Assembly: GCA_958510825.1 (NCBI GenBank)
Contig: OY294044.1
Coordinates: 39,419,816 to 39,483,815, forward strand
Origin: Brachypterus glaber
Lineage: Eukaryota; Arthropoda; Insecta; Coleoptera; Kateretidae
Length of the DNA: 64,000 bases
Direction: 5' to 3'
Below are positions 51,848 through 61,941 of this stretch, piece after piece (the stretch's first letter is position 1; each line of letters opens with the position of its first letter). The translations under genes and the position numbers were made by a program. Below the pieces are notes generated by a model. That model had not been told where the DNA came from and ran no database searches. It worked only from the letters and a program-made list of their open reading frames with translations.

Positions 51848-52891
51848 TTAGTTGTTACTTTCCTGGTTGGTTGGCATCGCTATATCGTTAAATCGATGCA
51901 TTACTGTCAATTTTCTCACTTTTCTTTGTGTTTTCGTCTTTTCTACGTTTTCCTGCGCGTTTTTTGTAGGGTTTAGGGTTTTCTTCTGCCTATTTTCTTC
52001 AGGTTTTTCTTCCTCTCCGCTTATTATCTGGTCAATGTTTCTTTTCCATATGGTATCGTCTTCTAACTTACATCTATACACTGAATTTCCAATTTTCTCT
52101 ATTATTATCGCTTTTCTCCATTTTCTTTTTGCTTGATTCCGGTAATCGGTCACCATTACTTTTTCATTTACTTGAAAATACCTTTTTCTTCCTCTATGGT
52201 ACTTTTTCTGCTTTTCTTGCTCTTTCTTGCTGTTTTTAGTAGCTTCTGTCTCTATTTTCTTCTCTGTTTTTCCTGGGTTTTCCTTTGTGGTACCATGGGG
52301 CAATAAACAATATGAAAATAAAAATTCTGCTATTAACATATTGACAGACTTTCCCCTGTTTTTGGGGTCCAGCATTATAGCTGGAAAATTACGCTTGAAT
52401 ATCCCTATGCAGCCTTCTGCTGCTCCATTTGTACTCTGGTTTGCCGTACATGCCGTAATATGTTTAATACCGTTGCGTTTAAAGAAATCTTGCATATTTT
52501 TTGTCCGAAATTGGGTACCCATGTCTGTGACCGTAATTTTAGGTAAGCACCACCTAGATACGTACTCCTTAGTCTTTTCTTCCGTTTCTGTCGACGTCAT
52601 TGTCCTAACTGGGAAGATTTCTACCCATTTAGAGTAAGCGTCCGTAATTAATAGGAAATTTTTACCTTTTATAGTGAAATAGTCCATATGAATCCTTGAA
52701 AATGGTTCTGTCTCAACTTCCCATGGAGTGAGTATACTCTTAGGAGGTAACTTGCTACTCTGGAGGCAATAAATACAACTTTTGCATGGTTTTTCGATAT
52801 CCAAGTCTAAATGCGGCCAATATACATAAGATCTTGCAAAATTCAGCGATTTTTGGATACCAAAATGATGACTGTGTATTTCTTCTAGCAC
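51848..52891 (-). CDS. Integrase (element C)
   Basis: 347 codons. Zinc domain: HSHHFG (residues 6-11) and CKSCIYC (36-42). Catalytic core: RIHMDYF (Asp 70), VTDMGTQF (Asp 123, with Met-Gly replacing the usual Asn-Gly) and TNGAAEGCIGIFKR (Glu 159). The C-terminal domain has YFQVNEKVMVTDYRN, KWRKAIIIEKIGNSVYRC and WKRNIDQI, the GPY/F-like fold that helps target integration. It then becomes polar. The frame carries on past the TAA at 51848 for another 120 codons or so, so this stop is probably a late mutation. Confidence 0.9.
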   Translation of the reverse strand: MLEEIHSHHFGIQKSLNFARSYVYWPHLDLDIEKPCKSCIYCLQSSKLPPKSILTPWEVETEPFSRIHMDYFTIKGKNFLLITDAYSKWVEIFPVRTMTSTETEEKTKEYVSRWCLPKITVTDMGTQFRTKNMQDFFKRNGIKHITACTANQSTNGAAEGCIGIFKRNFPAIMLDPKNRGKSVNMLIAEFLFSYCLLPHGTTKENPGKTEKKIETEATKNSKKEQEKQKKYHRGRKRYFQVNEKVMVTDYRNQAKRKWRKAIIIEKIGNSVYRCKLEDDTIWKRNIDQIISGEEEKPEENRQKKTLNPTKNAQENVEKTKTQRKVRKLTVMHRFNDIAMPTNQESNN

Positions 52892-52899
52892 TTTTTTTC

Positions 52900-53487
52900 T
52901 TAGTACTTAGGTATTACTATTCTGCATCCCCACATTAGGATTTCACTGTCTATTGACAACTCTTGCCTTCTATTTTTAAAACTTTTGATCTCTTCTCTAA
53001 TTTTTTCTGGCCATTTATCCACTTTTACATATTTCATTATCTTCTGTAAATCTGCGTCTTTTTCGGTCTCTTTCCTGATTGCTTCGTTATCCAAAGGCCA
53101 TTCTTCACATTGATTTGTAAAATTCACATATCCACCTATATCTTTGCTTTTTATAACGCTGTTCACTGGTAAAAAGAATAAAAAATCGCTTACCAAGTTA
53201 GTCTTTCCTTTTATGTGTTTAATTTCATAATTAAAATTTGACAAAAATGCTGCAAATCTTTGTAAACGGTTTGCGTACATAACCGGTAGCTTTTTATCAT
53301 GTCTGAACAGTCCTATCAGTGTTTTTGCGTCTGTCTTGATATATATTTTCATACTAGTGACATAATGATAAAATTTCTGCAAATCAAAATATATGGCGAG
53401 TGCCTCCAAATGAACTATTGGATACATTTTCTCGCTTTTTGTCAAAATACGATAAATAAAAGCAATAGGCCTTTCTATGCCATTAAT
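52900..53487 (-). pseudogene. RNase H (element C)
   Basis: Follows the PR-RT frame after a one-base shift (IERPIAFIYRILTKSEKMYP is read just upstream of the first Met at 53445). LEALAIYFDLQKFYHYV, IKTDAKTLIGLF, FNYEIKHIKGKTNLVSDFLF represent the C-terminal RNase H motifs, with SDFL in place of the usual ADALSR. A linker leads to the integrase. Ends at 52900 by a second frameshift. Confidence 0.85.
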
Positions 53488-54969
53488 CTAGTGCGCCAAG
53501 CACGCAGCAATTCCTTTTTCACTACTGTCCGTAGTTAAAATTAAAGGGTAATCCGGATTAAAGTGTACTAAGACCGTATCAGAAGTAATTATGTTTTTAA
53601 TCTGTTCAAAAGCCTCATGACACTCTTTGGTCCATTGAAATTTCGTTTCTTTTTTTAAAAGATCATAGATAGGCCTTAGGATACTTACAGAATTCGGTAT
53701 AACCTTCGAATAATATCCTACCATGCCCAGTAAAGCTCTAACTTCCGTCAAATTGGTGGGATTTGGTGCTTTCACGATTGCCTCGATTTTCTTTTCACTT
53801 TTTGTGATGCCTTCCTTATTGACCACGTGTCCAAGGAACTCCAGACTAGGCTTGAACAAACAACATTTTTCTTTCTTCAGTGACAATCCGGCATCCTGCA
53901 GTCTCTGCAGTACCATGGTTAGGTTCTTTAGGTGTTCCTCCCGATTACGTCCGGATACGATAATATCGTCCAGGAAAACAGCACAGAAGTCAATACCTGC
54001 AAGTAAACTTTCGATATACTTTTGGAAGATAAAACTGGCAGTACGAATGCCAAAACAAACCCTATTAACCCTGAACAACCCTTTCGGTGTTGCCCACGTT
54101 AATATCTTGCTAGATTCATGATCTACTTCAAATTGGAGATATGCCCTATTCATATCCAATTTGGAAAACGTTTCTCCCCCTTCAAGTTTCGCAAAAATCT
54201 CTTCATGCCTCGGTAACGGATATTGCATGTCAACCAACCATTTATTCAGGGTGGTTTTATAATCTGCACACACCCTTAAATCACCATTTTCTTTAAGTAT
54301 ACAGACCAAGGCAGTGGCCCATTCACTTGTTGCCACTGGGGTGATAACCCCCTCCCTTTCAAGGTCATCTAGTTCTTTATTCAATTTATCTCTAAAAGCT
54401 AAAGGAACACTTCTGCTTTTAGAAAAGACTGGTATAGCATCTTTTTTTAAATGAATCTTGACTTTATTATACTTAAATTTTCCTAACTTACCACTGAAAA
54501 GTATTGGGAATTTTGAAGTGATATCCTCCACTTTAGGATATTGTGAAGAAACTTGGTTCACCACACCAATGCCTACTCCAAACAAACTCAACCAATCACG
54601 TCCCAGAATACAGCACCCAGCTCCTGAAATCACATAAAATTTGACGTTTTTACATTTGTTTTCAAATTTAACATTAGAACTAAAATAACCCACTGGTTTA
54701 AATGTATTGTTATCATACGATTTTAATGTCATATTATCGTGTTTTAATTTATACCTTTTTTCGAAAAATTTTGAATAATAATTATTATTATAATTGAGTG
54801 GAACTGCGCTAATACTTGCGCCTGTATCAATACTAAATGAATGTGACTCGTCGTTAATCAAAATATTAACTTTAAACCTATCGTTACTCAAATCAACATT
54901 TTTATTTTGTTTACAAAAATTAAAATTACTGGTTTCGGTGAACTTACCGGACACAAAAAATAACGCCAA
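53488..54969 (-). CDS. Protease and reverse transcriptase (element C)
   Basis: 493 codons without a break. Protease: FSIDTGASISAVP with the DTG triad at 48-50, and CCILGRDWL near 119-127. RT: FSKSRSVPLAFRDKLNKELD, EWATALVCILKENGDLRVC, DYKTTLNKWL, the palm segment FSKLDMNRAYLQF (268-280), FGIRTASFIFQ, and the catalytic FLDDII (332-337, Phe replacing the usual Tyr as in many Ty3/gypsy elements). Then the connection EFLGHVVNKEG and the RNase H start TTDSSEKGIAACLA. The stop at 53488 is a frameshift: RNase H continues at once in the next frame. The Met start is not the native one: this part is normally processed from a Gag-Pol precursor. Confidence 0.9.
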   Translation of the reverse strand: MALFFVSGKFTETSNFNFCKQNKNVDLSNDRFKVNILINDESHSFSIDTGASISAVPLNYNNNYYSKFFEKRYKLKHDNMTLKSYDNNTFKPVGYFSSNVKFENKCKNVKFYVISGAGCCILGRDWLSLFGVGIGVVNQVSSQYPKVEDITSKFPILFSGKLGKFKYNKVKIHLKKDAIPVFSKSRSVPLAFRDKLNKELDDLEREGVITPVATSEWATALVCILKENGDLRVCADYKTTLNKWLVDMQYPLPRHEEIFAKLEGGETFSKLDMNRAYLQFEVDHESSKILTWATPKGLFRVNRVCFGIRTASFIFQKYIESLLAGIDFCAVFLDDIIVSGRNREEHLKNLTMVLQRLQDAGLSLKKEKCCLFKPSLEFLGHVVNKEGITKSEKKIEAIVKAPNPTNLTEVRALLGMVGYYSKVIPNSVSILRPIYDLLKKETKFQWTKECHEAFEQIKNIITSDTVLVHFNPDYPLILTTDSSEKGIAACLAH

Positions 54970-55329
54970 TCTTGTACTAATTTTTCACTGTAATGCTAAC
55001 ACTATCAATTATAAATAATTCTAAATGCGGAAAATGTTGTTTTTTATCTAGAACAAATTTATATTTAAAAATAACTGTTTATTTTACAAAGAATGATGAC
55101 AGATTACATGTTTCTAACTTCGTGCATGTATGTTTCTAACTTCGTGTATGTTTGTAAAAAAAATGCAGCGTTGTCAGAAGTAAGTTTTAGATATTAGCGG
55201 TGTGGGTATTACGGCCGAAGATCATACGGCCGAAAGCGAGGTTTGTAGTAACCTAGTGTTCTGTGAGTAGCAGCACTGATTTCATAGTGCTTATTACTAT
55301 TCTCTGAAAATTAATAAATATAATAAAAT
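54970..55329. other. Intergenic 5' of element C
   Basis: No gag recognised. Short direct repeats GTTTCTAACTTCGTG (55109, 55130) and TACGGCCGAA (55212, 55227). Confidence 0.5.
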
Positions 55330-55565
55330 AATTGTTGAAATTTTTATAATAAAAAATTGTTAAAATACTCACGAATTTCTGGTTAGTATTTTTTTTTTAA
55401 TGGGTGCGTTGGTTTACGTTAAAAATGGTTTGGTTTGGTAGTTTGCTGGTTTGGTTTTTTTTTTAATGGGAGGCGTTGGTTAACGTTAACAATGGTTTGG
55501 TTTGGTAGTTTGCTGGTTTGGTGTTTTTTTTTAATGGGAGGCGTTGGTTTACGTTTGTGTTTTTT
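55330..55565. repeat. 68-bp minisatellite, locus 3 (inverted)
   Basis: About three units with GGCGTTGGTTTACGTTA and TGGTAGTTTGCTGGTTTGG, preceded by ATTGTTAAAATACTCACGAA as at locus 2. Same orientation as locus 2, opposite to locus 1. Confidence 0.9.
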
Positions 55566-56010
55566 TTTATAATAAAATTATAGTTTTTGATTATTGCTTT
55601 TTGTACATTTTTAATATTAACCTCAGAAAAAAACGTTTTCAATATATGCACAATCTGACAACGCTGTTTATTTATCATCTTAGCAGGGTACTAAATTGAA
55701 GTAGAGAAGCAGAAGAAGAAGAGAAATGTACTTAAAAATGCACAAAATTGGTACTTTTTTAAATTAATTTCTCGCTAATTTGTGAGTAATCCGCAATTGT
55801 TTTTTTGCAAAAATACTATTTAAGGTAAGTACTTTTTTTTGGTTTAAAAAAAAATTGAGAATTCGTGTGTCCGGTAAGTTCACCGGCCCCAAATTACTTA
55901 CATCAGTATTTTGACATTTATTTTTCCTACATTTTACCGTATTTTCATCTGTATATTCGCTAGTGTTAGGTTGGCAACACTGCCAACCGGCAGTTAGACT
56001 TAGCCCTCAA
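55566..56010. other. Intergenic with short hairpins
   Basis: No coding. GGTTGGCAACACTGCCAACC (55972-55991 region) is a perfect short hairpin. A 20-bp sequence at 55866-55885 is the inverse of 54936-54955. Confidence 0.55.
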
Positions 56011-56384
56011 CCCTTGCGACCTTCAACTTACTCTGGAAACACTCTGGAAACAGAGTCAGAGTGAAAACATTCTGCTGCCAACGTGTTTCCAGAGTGGTTT
56101 TGTGCCATTTTGTCAGAGTTAAATCAGAGTGGTTCCAAAGTAGATCCAAAGTGGGTTTGGACTTTTTTTTTAAATCAGAGCGTTTTCAGAGTGTTTTCGT
56201 TTGGACTTAAAAAAAAAAAAAAAGTCCAAACGAAAACACTCTGAAAACGCTCTGATTTTACTCTGGGAACGTTATGGATAAAGGGCACAAATACACTCTG
56301 GAAATACTCTGGTAACAGCATGATTACAAAATGTTATTAGAATGTTTCCAGAGTTTTTTCAGCGTGATTGTAAATTCGCAAGGG
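56011..56384. mobile_element. Foldback MITE with near-perfect hairpin centre
   Basis: Ends CCCTTGCGA and TCGCAAGGG. The centre (56171-56208 and 56222-56259) has 38-bp arms that pair at all but one position around an A-rich loop. Many CTCTGGAAAC/CCAGAGT motifs in both orientations. No clear target duplication. Confidence 0.75.
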
Positions 56385-56502
56385 AAGCCATGATATACGG
56401 CGTTGTGTATATCGTCCTGTTTAACGTGTTGTATTGTGTAATATTCATGAATATATACATGTAACGTGACTGTGTTGTTTAACTATTGTGCGAACATAAC
56501 AT

Positions 56503-56512
56503 TGGCGACAGG
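56503..56512 (+). other. Putative primer-binding site (element D)
   Basis: TGGCGACAGG starts with TGG, the complement of a tRNA CCA end, one base after the LTR-like ...ACATAACA. The tRNA was not identified. Confidence 0.45.
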
Positions 56513-56896
56513 AAAATAAGGTAAAACGCGGAAAAATAAGAAAAAAACATCTTGACAGGGTGTGACGTCACGAAGCGTGCGTACAAGAAAAACCGTTTAA
56601 AACAATCGATACGCAAATATAAAAGCGAGTGACAGTGACAATAAACATTAACAGTGGAAATGTAAGAGAATGTTGGCATATTCAACAAAAAAGGACCACA
56701 GCTTTTACCCATTTTAGTGCTAAACCGCCACTGAATGGAGTGACTCGTTAGCCTCGAACAGGGTAAGCAGACAGTAATACCAACATCTTAAAGTGCAAAG
56801 TTAAAGTTGTCAACAGTTCCACATACCAAACGAAAGTAGGCATCAGAAGTAGTTCCAACGTACCAAAAACGAATATTCTGAGAATAACAGCGGGAA
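56513..56896 (+). other. 5' leader of element D
   Basis: Noncoding leader between the primer-binding site and gag. No structured motif recognised. Confidence 0.5.
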
Positions 56897-57958
56897 GTGA
56901 CATCGAAAATGGAAAATCGTTTGGACTTACAACAGTTCTTTAAAGCTAACAAAGTATCAGAGGACATAAAAACATCAACGTTGATTTACAACTTAAGTGC
57001 AGAAACGTATACGCTACTGCGTGACCTATGCCACGCAGACAAGCCTAGTGACAAAACCTTCAAAGAATTAAGCACACTACTCAATGACCAGTATAAAAAT
57101 CACGAAGAATATTTTGCCAAATTAAAAAACCTAGCCAGTACTTGTAACTTCGGGAACAAACTAAGTGACAATTTAAAGAACAAATTCATGACTGGTCTGG
57201 TTTCTGGCGCAATATGGGACAGGCTAAGCGAAGAAGAAACAGAAAAGGAACTAAAAGATCTTGTGGAACTAGTTGTCAAAAAGGAAAACAAAGAAAACAG
57301 TGCAAAACATGAAGTAAATTTTGTAAACAAAAGAAATATATATGGTAGTGAGAGTTGGAGTAGAAATAAAGGGACAAGAAGGAGTAACGAAACCAGTAAT
57401 AGAACAGAAACAAGGTATGACAGGAGAGGAGCAAATAAAAGTGAAAAAAGAAATGAAAATACATGTACAGTATGCGGGAAGCAACCCGAACAGGGCTGTT
57501 GGTACAAAAACTATAAATGCCGAAAATGTCAGGGCCCTCACTTAGAACGAGTATGCAGAAGAAAAGTGAATTTCGTCAATGAAAACAGTGAAGAAGAAGA
57601 AAGTTTGGAAGAGGCGTTTGCAATAGAAAAGGTTAGTAATAGCAATAAAGACTACCATGATTTAGAAAACAATTTTAACATTGAAGTACACATAAACAAA
57701 AGAAAACTCAACATGTTGATAGACTCTGGGTCAAGTATATCAGCTTTAACTGAAAAAACCTATCAAAAATCATTTACATCATTAAAAATGTACTCAGATA
57801 ACACGTCCCTAAGAGGGTACAATGGCTCACAATTTTAGCCCATTGGATACATAACTGTAAATATAGAATTTAACAAACACACTTCACCACAGAAACTATA
57901 CATAATAAAAAATGGAGGGGCAAATATATTAGGCAGAGATTACCTAACAAAATATAAA
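56897..57958 (+). pseudogene. Gag and protease (element D)
   Basis: The frame starts with the Met of MTSKMENRLDLQQFFKANKV. The capsid-like part is short: YNLSAETYTLLRDLCHADKPSDKTF and FAKLKNLASTCNFG follow the Gag pattern of this retroelement group. Nucleocapsid: CTVCGK...GCWYKNYKCRKCQGPHLERVC, with a CX2CX3HX4C knuckle. Protease: NMLIDSGSSISALTEKTY (DSG active site, near residue 275). An in-frame TAG at 57836-57838 ends the listed frame, but protease sequence continues in frame (ILGRDYLTKYKV) to RT, so Gag-Pro-Pol is one frame here with a stop that is either a mutation or a readthrough codon. Confidence 0.8.
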
Positions 57959-58936
57959 GTGTACTTAGAACTAAACAAAGAAATTAACACAGTAGAAAAC
58001 TACAACAGCATAATAAAAAAAATTCCAAACGTGTTTAACAAAAAATTGGGTCTTTTCAGGTGGGCAAAAATTAAACTAAAAATCAAACCAGACGCAACGC
58101 CAATCTACTCCAAACCACGCCCCGTACCTCTTGCATACAAAAAGAAGATAGAAGAAGAACTAGACCGCCTTGAAAAAGAAGAAATAATTGAAAAAATAGA
58201 CGTAAGCGAATGGGCATCAAATATAATACCTATCCAAAAACGTAATGGGGACATCAGACTGTGTGGAAATTATAAAACAACGATTAATAAATACCTAGAA
58301 GAAGTTATTCTCCCGATGCCACTACCAGAGGAACTGTTTGCAAAAATCAGTGGCGGACAACAATTTTCAATCATTGACTTATGTCAAGCATATACCCAGA
58401 TGGAGTTATATGATGAGTCAAAAATGCTGCTTGTATGGAACACTTCAAAGGGCCCATATAAAATAAACAGAATGATGTATGGCATAACACCAGCCAGCGC
58501 AATTTTCCAAAGAAAAATGGAACAAATATTTGAAGGAGTCGAGAATGTAGGAGTGTTCCAAGATGACATAATAGTTACGGGAAAAGACAAAGAGCAACAC
58601 ATGGAAAATTTGGAAAATGTTTTAAAAAAATTAGAAGAATGTAATCTGACCATAAACGCCGACAAATGCAGATTTTTCAAGGATGAAGTGGTCCAAACTC
58701 ACAAAATAAGGGTTGAAAAAAACAGACTAAAAAACCAGAGCCATTTATGAAGCCTAGACCCTAGACCCACCAACATAACAGAAGTCAGGACATTCTCCGG
58801 AATGGTAAATTATTATTCCAAGTTCCTGCCAAACCTAGCACACTGGATGCAACCAATCTACAGTTTGTTAAAAAAAGACACCAAATTTGAATGGACAAAA
58901 AAATGCTAGGAAAGCTTCACAAAAATAAAGGCACTA
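57959..58936 (+). pseudogene. Reverse transcriptase (element D)
   Basis: SKPRPVPLAYKKKIEEELDRL, EWASNIIPIQKRNGDIRLC, NYKTTINKYL, FSIIDLCQAYTQMEL, YGITPASAIFQ, then VFQDDII at 199-205, where Gln replaces Leu/Val/Ile of the usual F/YxDD. Stops at 58748 and about 58908 are in the same frame as the coding on either side (TEVRTFSGMVNYYSKFLPN, TKFEWTKKC). The segment where GH..S.EG is expected reads THKIRVEKN, suggesting local decay. Similar to element C in overall motif wording, so C and D are probably related clades. Confidence 0.85.
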
Positions 58937-59745
58937 GTGCATTTCGATCCAAACCTCCCAATAATCATGACTAGAGATGCATCAGACCAAGGTATTTCTT
59001 CTGTTTTGTGGCACCGCATGAAAAACGGAGTAGAAAAACCTATAATGTGCGCTTCCAGGACTCTGACAAGCAGCGAAAAAAATTATTCCACCTTTTCTAA
59101 AGAAAGTCTAGCCATATACTTTGGTGCTCGCAAGTTCCAGCAGTATATATATGGGCAAAAACTAACTATAAGGTCCGATCAGAAATCATTGCTAACATTA
59201 TTCGGCGAAAACAAAACCATCCCACAAATGTACAACAGCAGATTAATCAGGTGGACTATTTTCCTATCCAGCTTTAATTATAAAATGCAGTACATTCGTG
59301 GCAAGGACAACACCATGGCGGACTATTTCAGCAGGGCACCATTAGCAGCAGATTTGGCAGAAACGGAACAGGAAGATCACAGAGATAATTACATAAACTT
59401 TTCCGAAAAAATGGAAAACTGGCCCGTGAACAACGACGTAATAAGAAAACAAACAAAAGGGACAAACAACTCCAGAATGTCATCAAATATATACACAACC
59501 AGAGTTGGCCAGCAAAAACATCACAGGAAATAAAAGCATTTGCAAACAGGAAAGAAGAATTAACAATTGAAGACGGAGTATTATTAATTGGTCAAAGAGT
59601 AGTGGTACCCGACACGTGCAGAGCCCAAATACTTAAAGAACTTCTCTCCACACATTTTGGAGTAGGGAAATCCAAAAGTCTAGCTAGAACTTTATTTTGG
59701 TGGCCAAAAATCGACCAAGAAATAGAAAATACAGTCAATTAATGC
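58937..59745 (+). pseudogene. RNase H and integrase zinc domain (element D)
   Basis: Frame 58937-59533: MTRDASDQGISSVLWH (Arg-Asp in place of Thr-Asp), KPIMCASRTLTSSEKNYST, LAIYFGARKFQQY, IRSDQKSLLTLF, MQYIRGKDNTMADYFSRA. After a frameshift near 59460, DGVLLIGQRVVVP and the zinc-domain His segment STHFGVGKSKSLARTLFWW are read up to an in-frame TAA (59740-59742) just before CMVCQTNK. Confidence 0.8.
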
Positions 59746-60010
59746 ATGGTGTGCCAAACAAACAAAGTAACACCTCCAAGAGCCACACTAACCCCGTGGC
59801 CAGTACCAAAAGGGCCATGGCACCGTGTACACATTGACCATCTTGGGCCCATCAACAATAAATACTTTCTAGTAATAGTAGACGCTTATTCGAAGTGGTT
59901 GGAAGTTTTTCTTGCTAAAGACATGAAAGCAGAAGAAACAATAAACAAATTAAGAATCACATGCTCCCAATTTGGGTACCCAGTCACTTTGGTTAGTGAC
60001 AACGCCCAGG
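59746..60010 (+). pseudogene. Integrase core, part 1 (element D)
   Basis: CMVCQTNK holds the zinc-domain Cys pair. Then WHRVHIDHLGPI (first Asp), LVIVDAYSKWLEVF and PVTLVSDNAQ with the second Asp at about 59997-59999. Coding is cut at 60010 by a TIR element flanked by CCCAGG; integrase sequence resumes at 60885. Confidence 0.85.
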
Positions 60011-60878
60011 GTATCTATTTTCGGGCTCGAGAGAACGTGAACAATTTTCGTAGGAAGGGAATTGATCACATCATATCAAAGTTCCCCAAAGTTAAAAAAT
60101 GCTATTCTTGAACAGTAGTGAGCGTGATGGGATCTCTGCAGCCGGCTGCAGCGTTGCCAAGTATTTTAGCGGATTTCAACCAATCAGATTATGTGACACG
60201 AATTTGCGTGCGCAGGCTATCTTTATTTTTATTATTTGTAAGCAAGTTGCTATGGTTTGAATATTTTTTATAATTAATATCCAAAAATTAAAGTGTAAGA
60301 AATGACTGAAAATGAAAATAAAAACAGAAAAAGATCTGCGCCCACCAACAGTCAACAAAAAAAATAATTTTAAATTTTATTCAGGACAACCCTCTTGTTA
60401 TTAGTGGGCTGTTTAGTCCTGAATTCACTACAATTTTTTTGTTAAAAAGTTGGAAAGAGTCGGTCCTAGCCAACACTTCCCGTTCTTAGTTCTCCATTTG
60501 GTCTTCCGCATCTTGCAGATCTCCCAAAAGGGCAACAGCCCCCACAATTTCCAAATCGTCCATCGTTATGTTATTATTATTATTATAATATGTATAATCA
60601 TTTCTAAATATAAAAAAGCTTCTTTCATTAACTATTATAAAATAAAACACAAAACCAAAGCCAAAATAGGGTTATATTTAAATGCGCGCGACTAACTTAT
60701 ATGTCAAAATATCCGTGAACGCTCGCTTCTCAGGCTCCCGAGTAGTAGAAGTAAAGTTCCTCGATTTTCGTGCGAAGTGAAGTTCAAGAATAAGTAGTTT
60801 TGCGTTTCGAGAGAAAGAATATGCAACCCACACTACCTTTCTCCCGGGAATGCGTTCTCTCGAGCCCGAGAATACATA
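60011..60878. mobile_element. 868-bp TIR element in the integrase, CCCAGG flanks
   Basis: Ends GTATCTATTTTCGGGCTCGA and (right, inverse) TATGTATTCTCGGGCTCGA are inverted repeats of about 27 bp, continuing GAGAACG. CCCAGG flanks it at 60005-60010 and 60879-60884. The interior has a 16-bp palindrome CTGCAGCCGGCTGCAG (about 60137), a CCAATCA box, and a TTCAGGAC/GTCCTGAA pair. A weak minus-strand coding trace (DDLEIVGAVALLG, 60570-60500) is present, too degraded to name. Superfamily unresolved. Confidence 0.8.
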
Positions 60879-60884
60879 CCCAGG

Positions 60885-61396
60885 CGTATGTAGGCAAAGA
60901 AATGAAGCAATTTGTAGAAGAAAACGGGATCACACACATCACAATACCGCCTTACAATTCACAAAGCAGCGGCCAAGCCGAAAACTCGGTCAAATTAGGG
61001 CCACTTGCACCAACGATGGTTTAACTTTAATCTTGGATTAAATGGACGGCCAACCAATCGGAACGCAGCATTTTTAACTTAAACTCGGTTTAGTCGAGAT
61101 AATCCCAGATCAAAAGTTGGTGCAAGTGGCCCTTATTCAAATCAAAATTAACAGCAGCTCTAATGGACGATAAAAACAAGGGCAAAGACATTAACACTCT
61201 AATAAGCAACATATTAATGGCCTACAGAACAACACCACACAGCACCACAAAAGAAACACCTGCGTTTCTAATGTTTGGAAGACACACCAGGACCAGGTTA
61301 ACTCAAATACAGAAAGAACAACAAGTTCCACAACCAGAAATAGAAGCAAGGATAAACAAATCCCAAGAAAATCAAATCAAATATTACAGGGGTTAG
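60885..61396 (+). pseudogene. Integrase core, part 2 (element D)
   Basis: Resumes with AYVGKEMKQFVEENGITHIT and PPYNSQSSGQAEN, whose Glu is the third catalytic residue (about 60979). A 135-bp Harbinger-type MITE interrupts at 60998-61132, after which LMAYRTTPHSTTKETPAFLMF, the usual post-core segment, is read in the same frame. A TAG at 61394-61396 ends it in frame just before the C-terminal domain. Confidence 0.85.
60998..61132. mobile_element. 135-bp Harbinger-type MITE, TTA target
   Basis: Perfect 17-bp TIRs GGGCCACTTGCACCAAC / GTTGGTGCAAGTGGCCC, flanked by TTA (60995-60997, 61133-61135). The 3-bp TTA duplication is the PIF/Harbinger signature. Removing the element with one TTA leaves the integrase frame intact. 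Confidence 0.92.
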
Positions 61397-61941
61397 CCCA
61401 GAACATTTAAAATCGGGGAAAAGATCGTAGTAAAGGATTACCGAACAGTCAACAAAGAAAAATGGACCGAAGAAGTGAGAGGCAGGTCAACATATATATG
61501 CAAACTAAACAACGGACTCGTATGGAAAAGACACACCAATCAAATGGCAAGGATAGGCAAGAGGTCATCAGGATCTGGAGAAAAAGCAGTAGACAAAGGC
61601 GAAGAAAAAGTAAGACAAGTACCTAGGCTTAAAACAAAATCCTACATCTACATTAAAGCACCGCAGAGCTATAACAATCAAACCACAGAAGATACTGACA
61701 ACAATCACGAAAACGACTCTCATTCTGACAACCCCTAATGAGTGAGGAACCCAGGGCTGGAAGCACAGCAGCAAACCTGAAAGAAAAAGAAGGCACAGAA
61801 CCACACCAAGGTAGATCCAGTCGTACAAGCACCGACCCAGCAGACGGCGCCAACCTAGAAAACGAAGTGCTACCACCAAAACTAAGACCCAGACGTACCA
61901 TAGTGCTACCAAGCAGATACAAGAACTTTGAAATAGACTAA
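61397..61941 (+). pseudogene. Integrase C-terminus and polyprotein tail (element D)
   Basis: In frame after the TAG: RTFKIGEKIVVKDYR, KWTEEVRGRSTYICKL, VWKRHTNQM, the C-terminal DNA-binding fold. A polar tail follows to a stop at 61738; after a frameshift the last frame (61738-61941) ends with RPRRTIVLPSRYKNFEID, the typical final motif of this polyprotein group. Minus-strand frames here are shadows. Confidence 0.8.

Larger units (their letters stand above)
51397..54969 (-). mobile_element. Ty3/gypsy retrotransposon C (minus, well preserved pol)
   Basis: Pol of a Ty3/gypsy element with protease, RT, RNase H, integrase and a repeat-bearing tail, broken only at about 53488, 52895 and 51430 (frameshifts) and by one in-frame stop (51848-51850). 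No gag is seen upstream (55.0-55.3 kb), so it is truncated at the 5' side or gag is unrecognised. LTRs not found. It differs from the A family and is closer in pattern to element D. Confidence 0.85.

Noticed and set aside
57100..57541. Minus frames opposite gag of element D
   Set aside because: Phe/Leu/Ser-rich shadows of the Lys/Glu-rich Gag coding strand.
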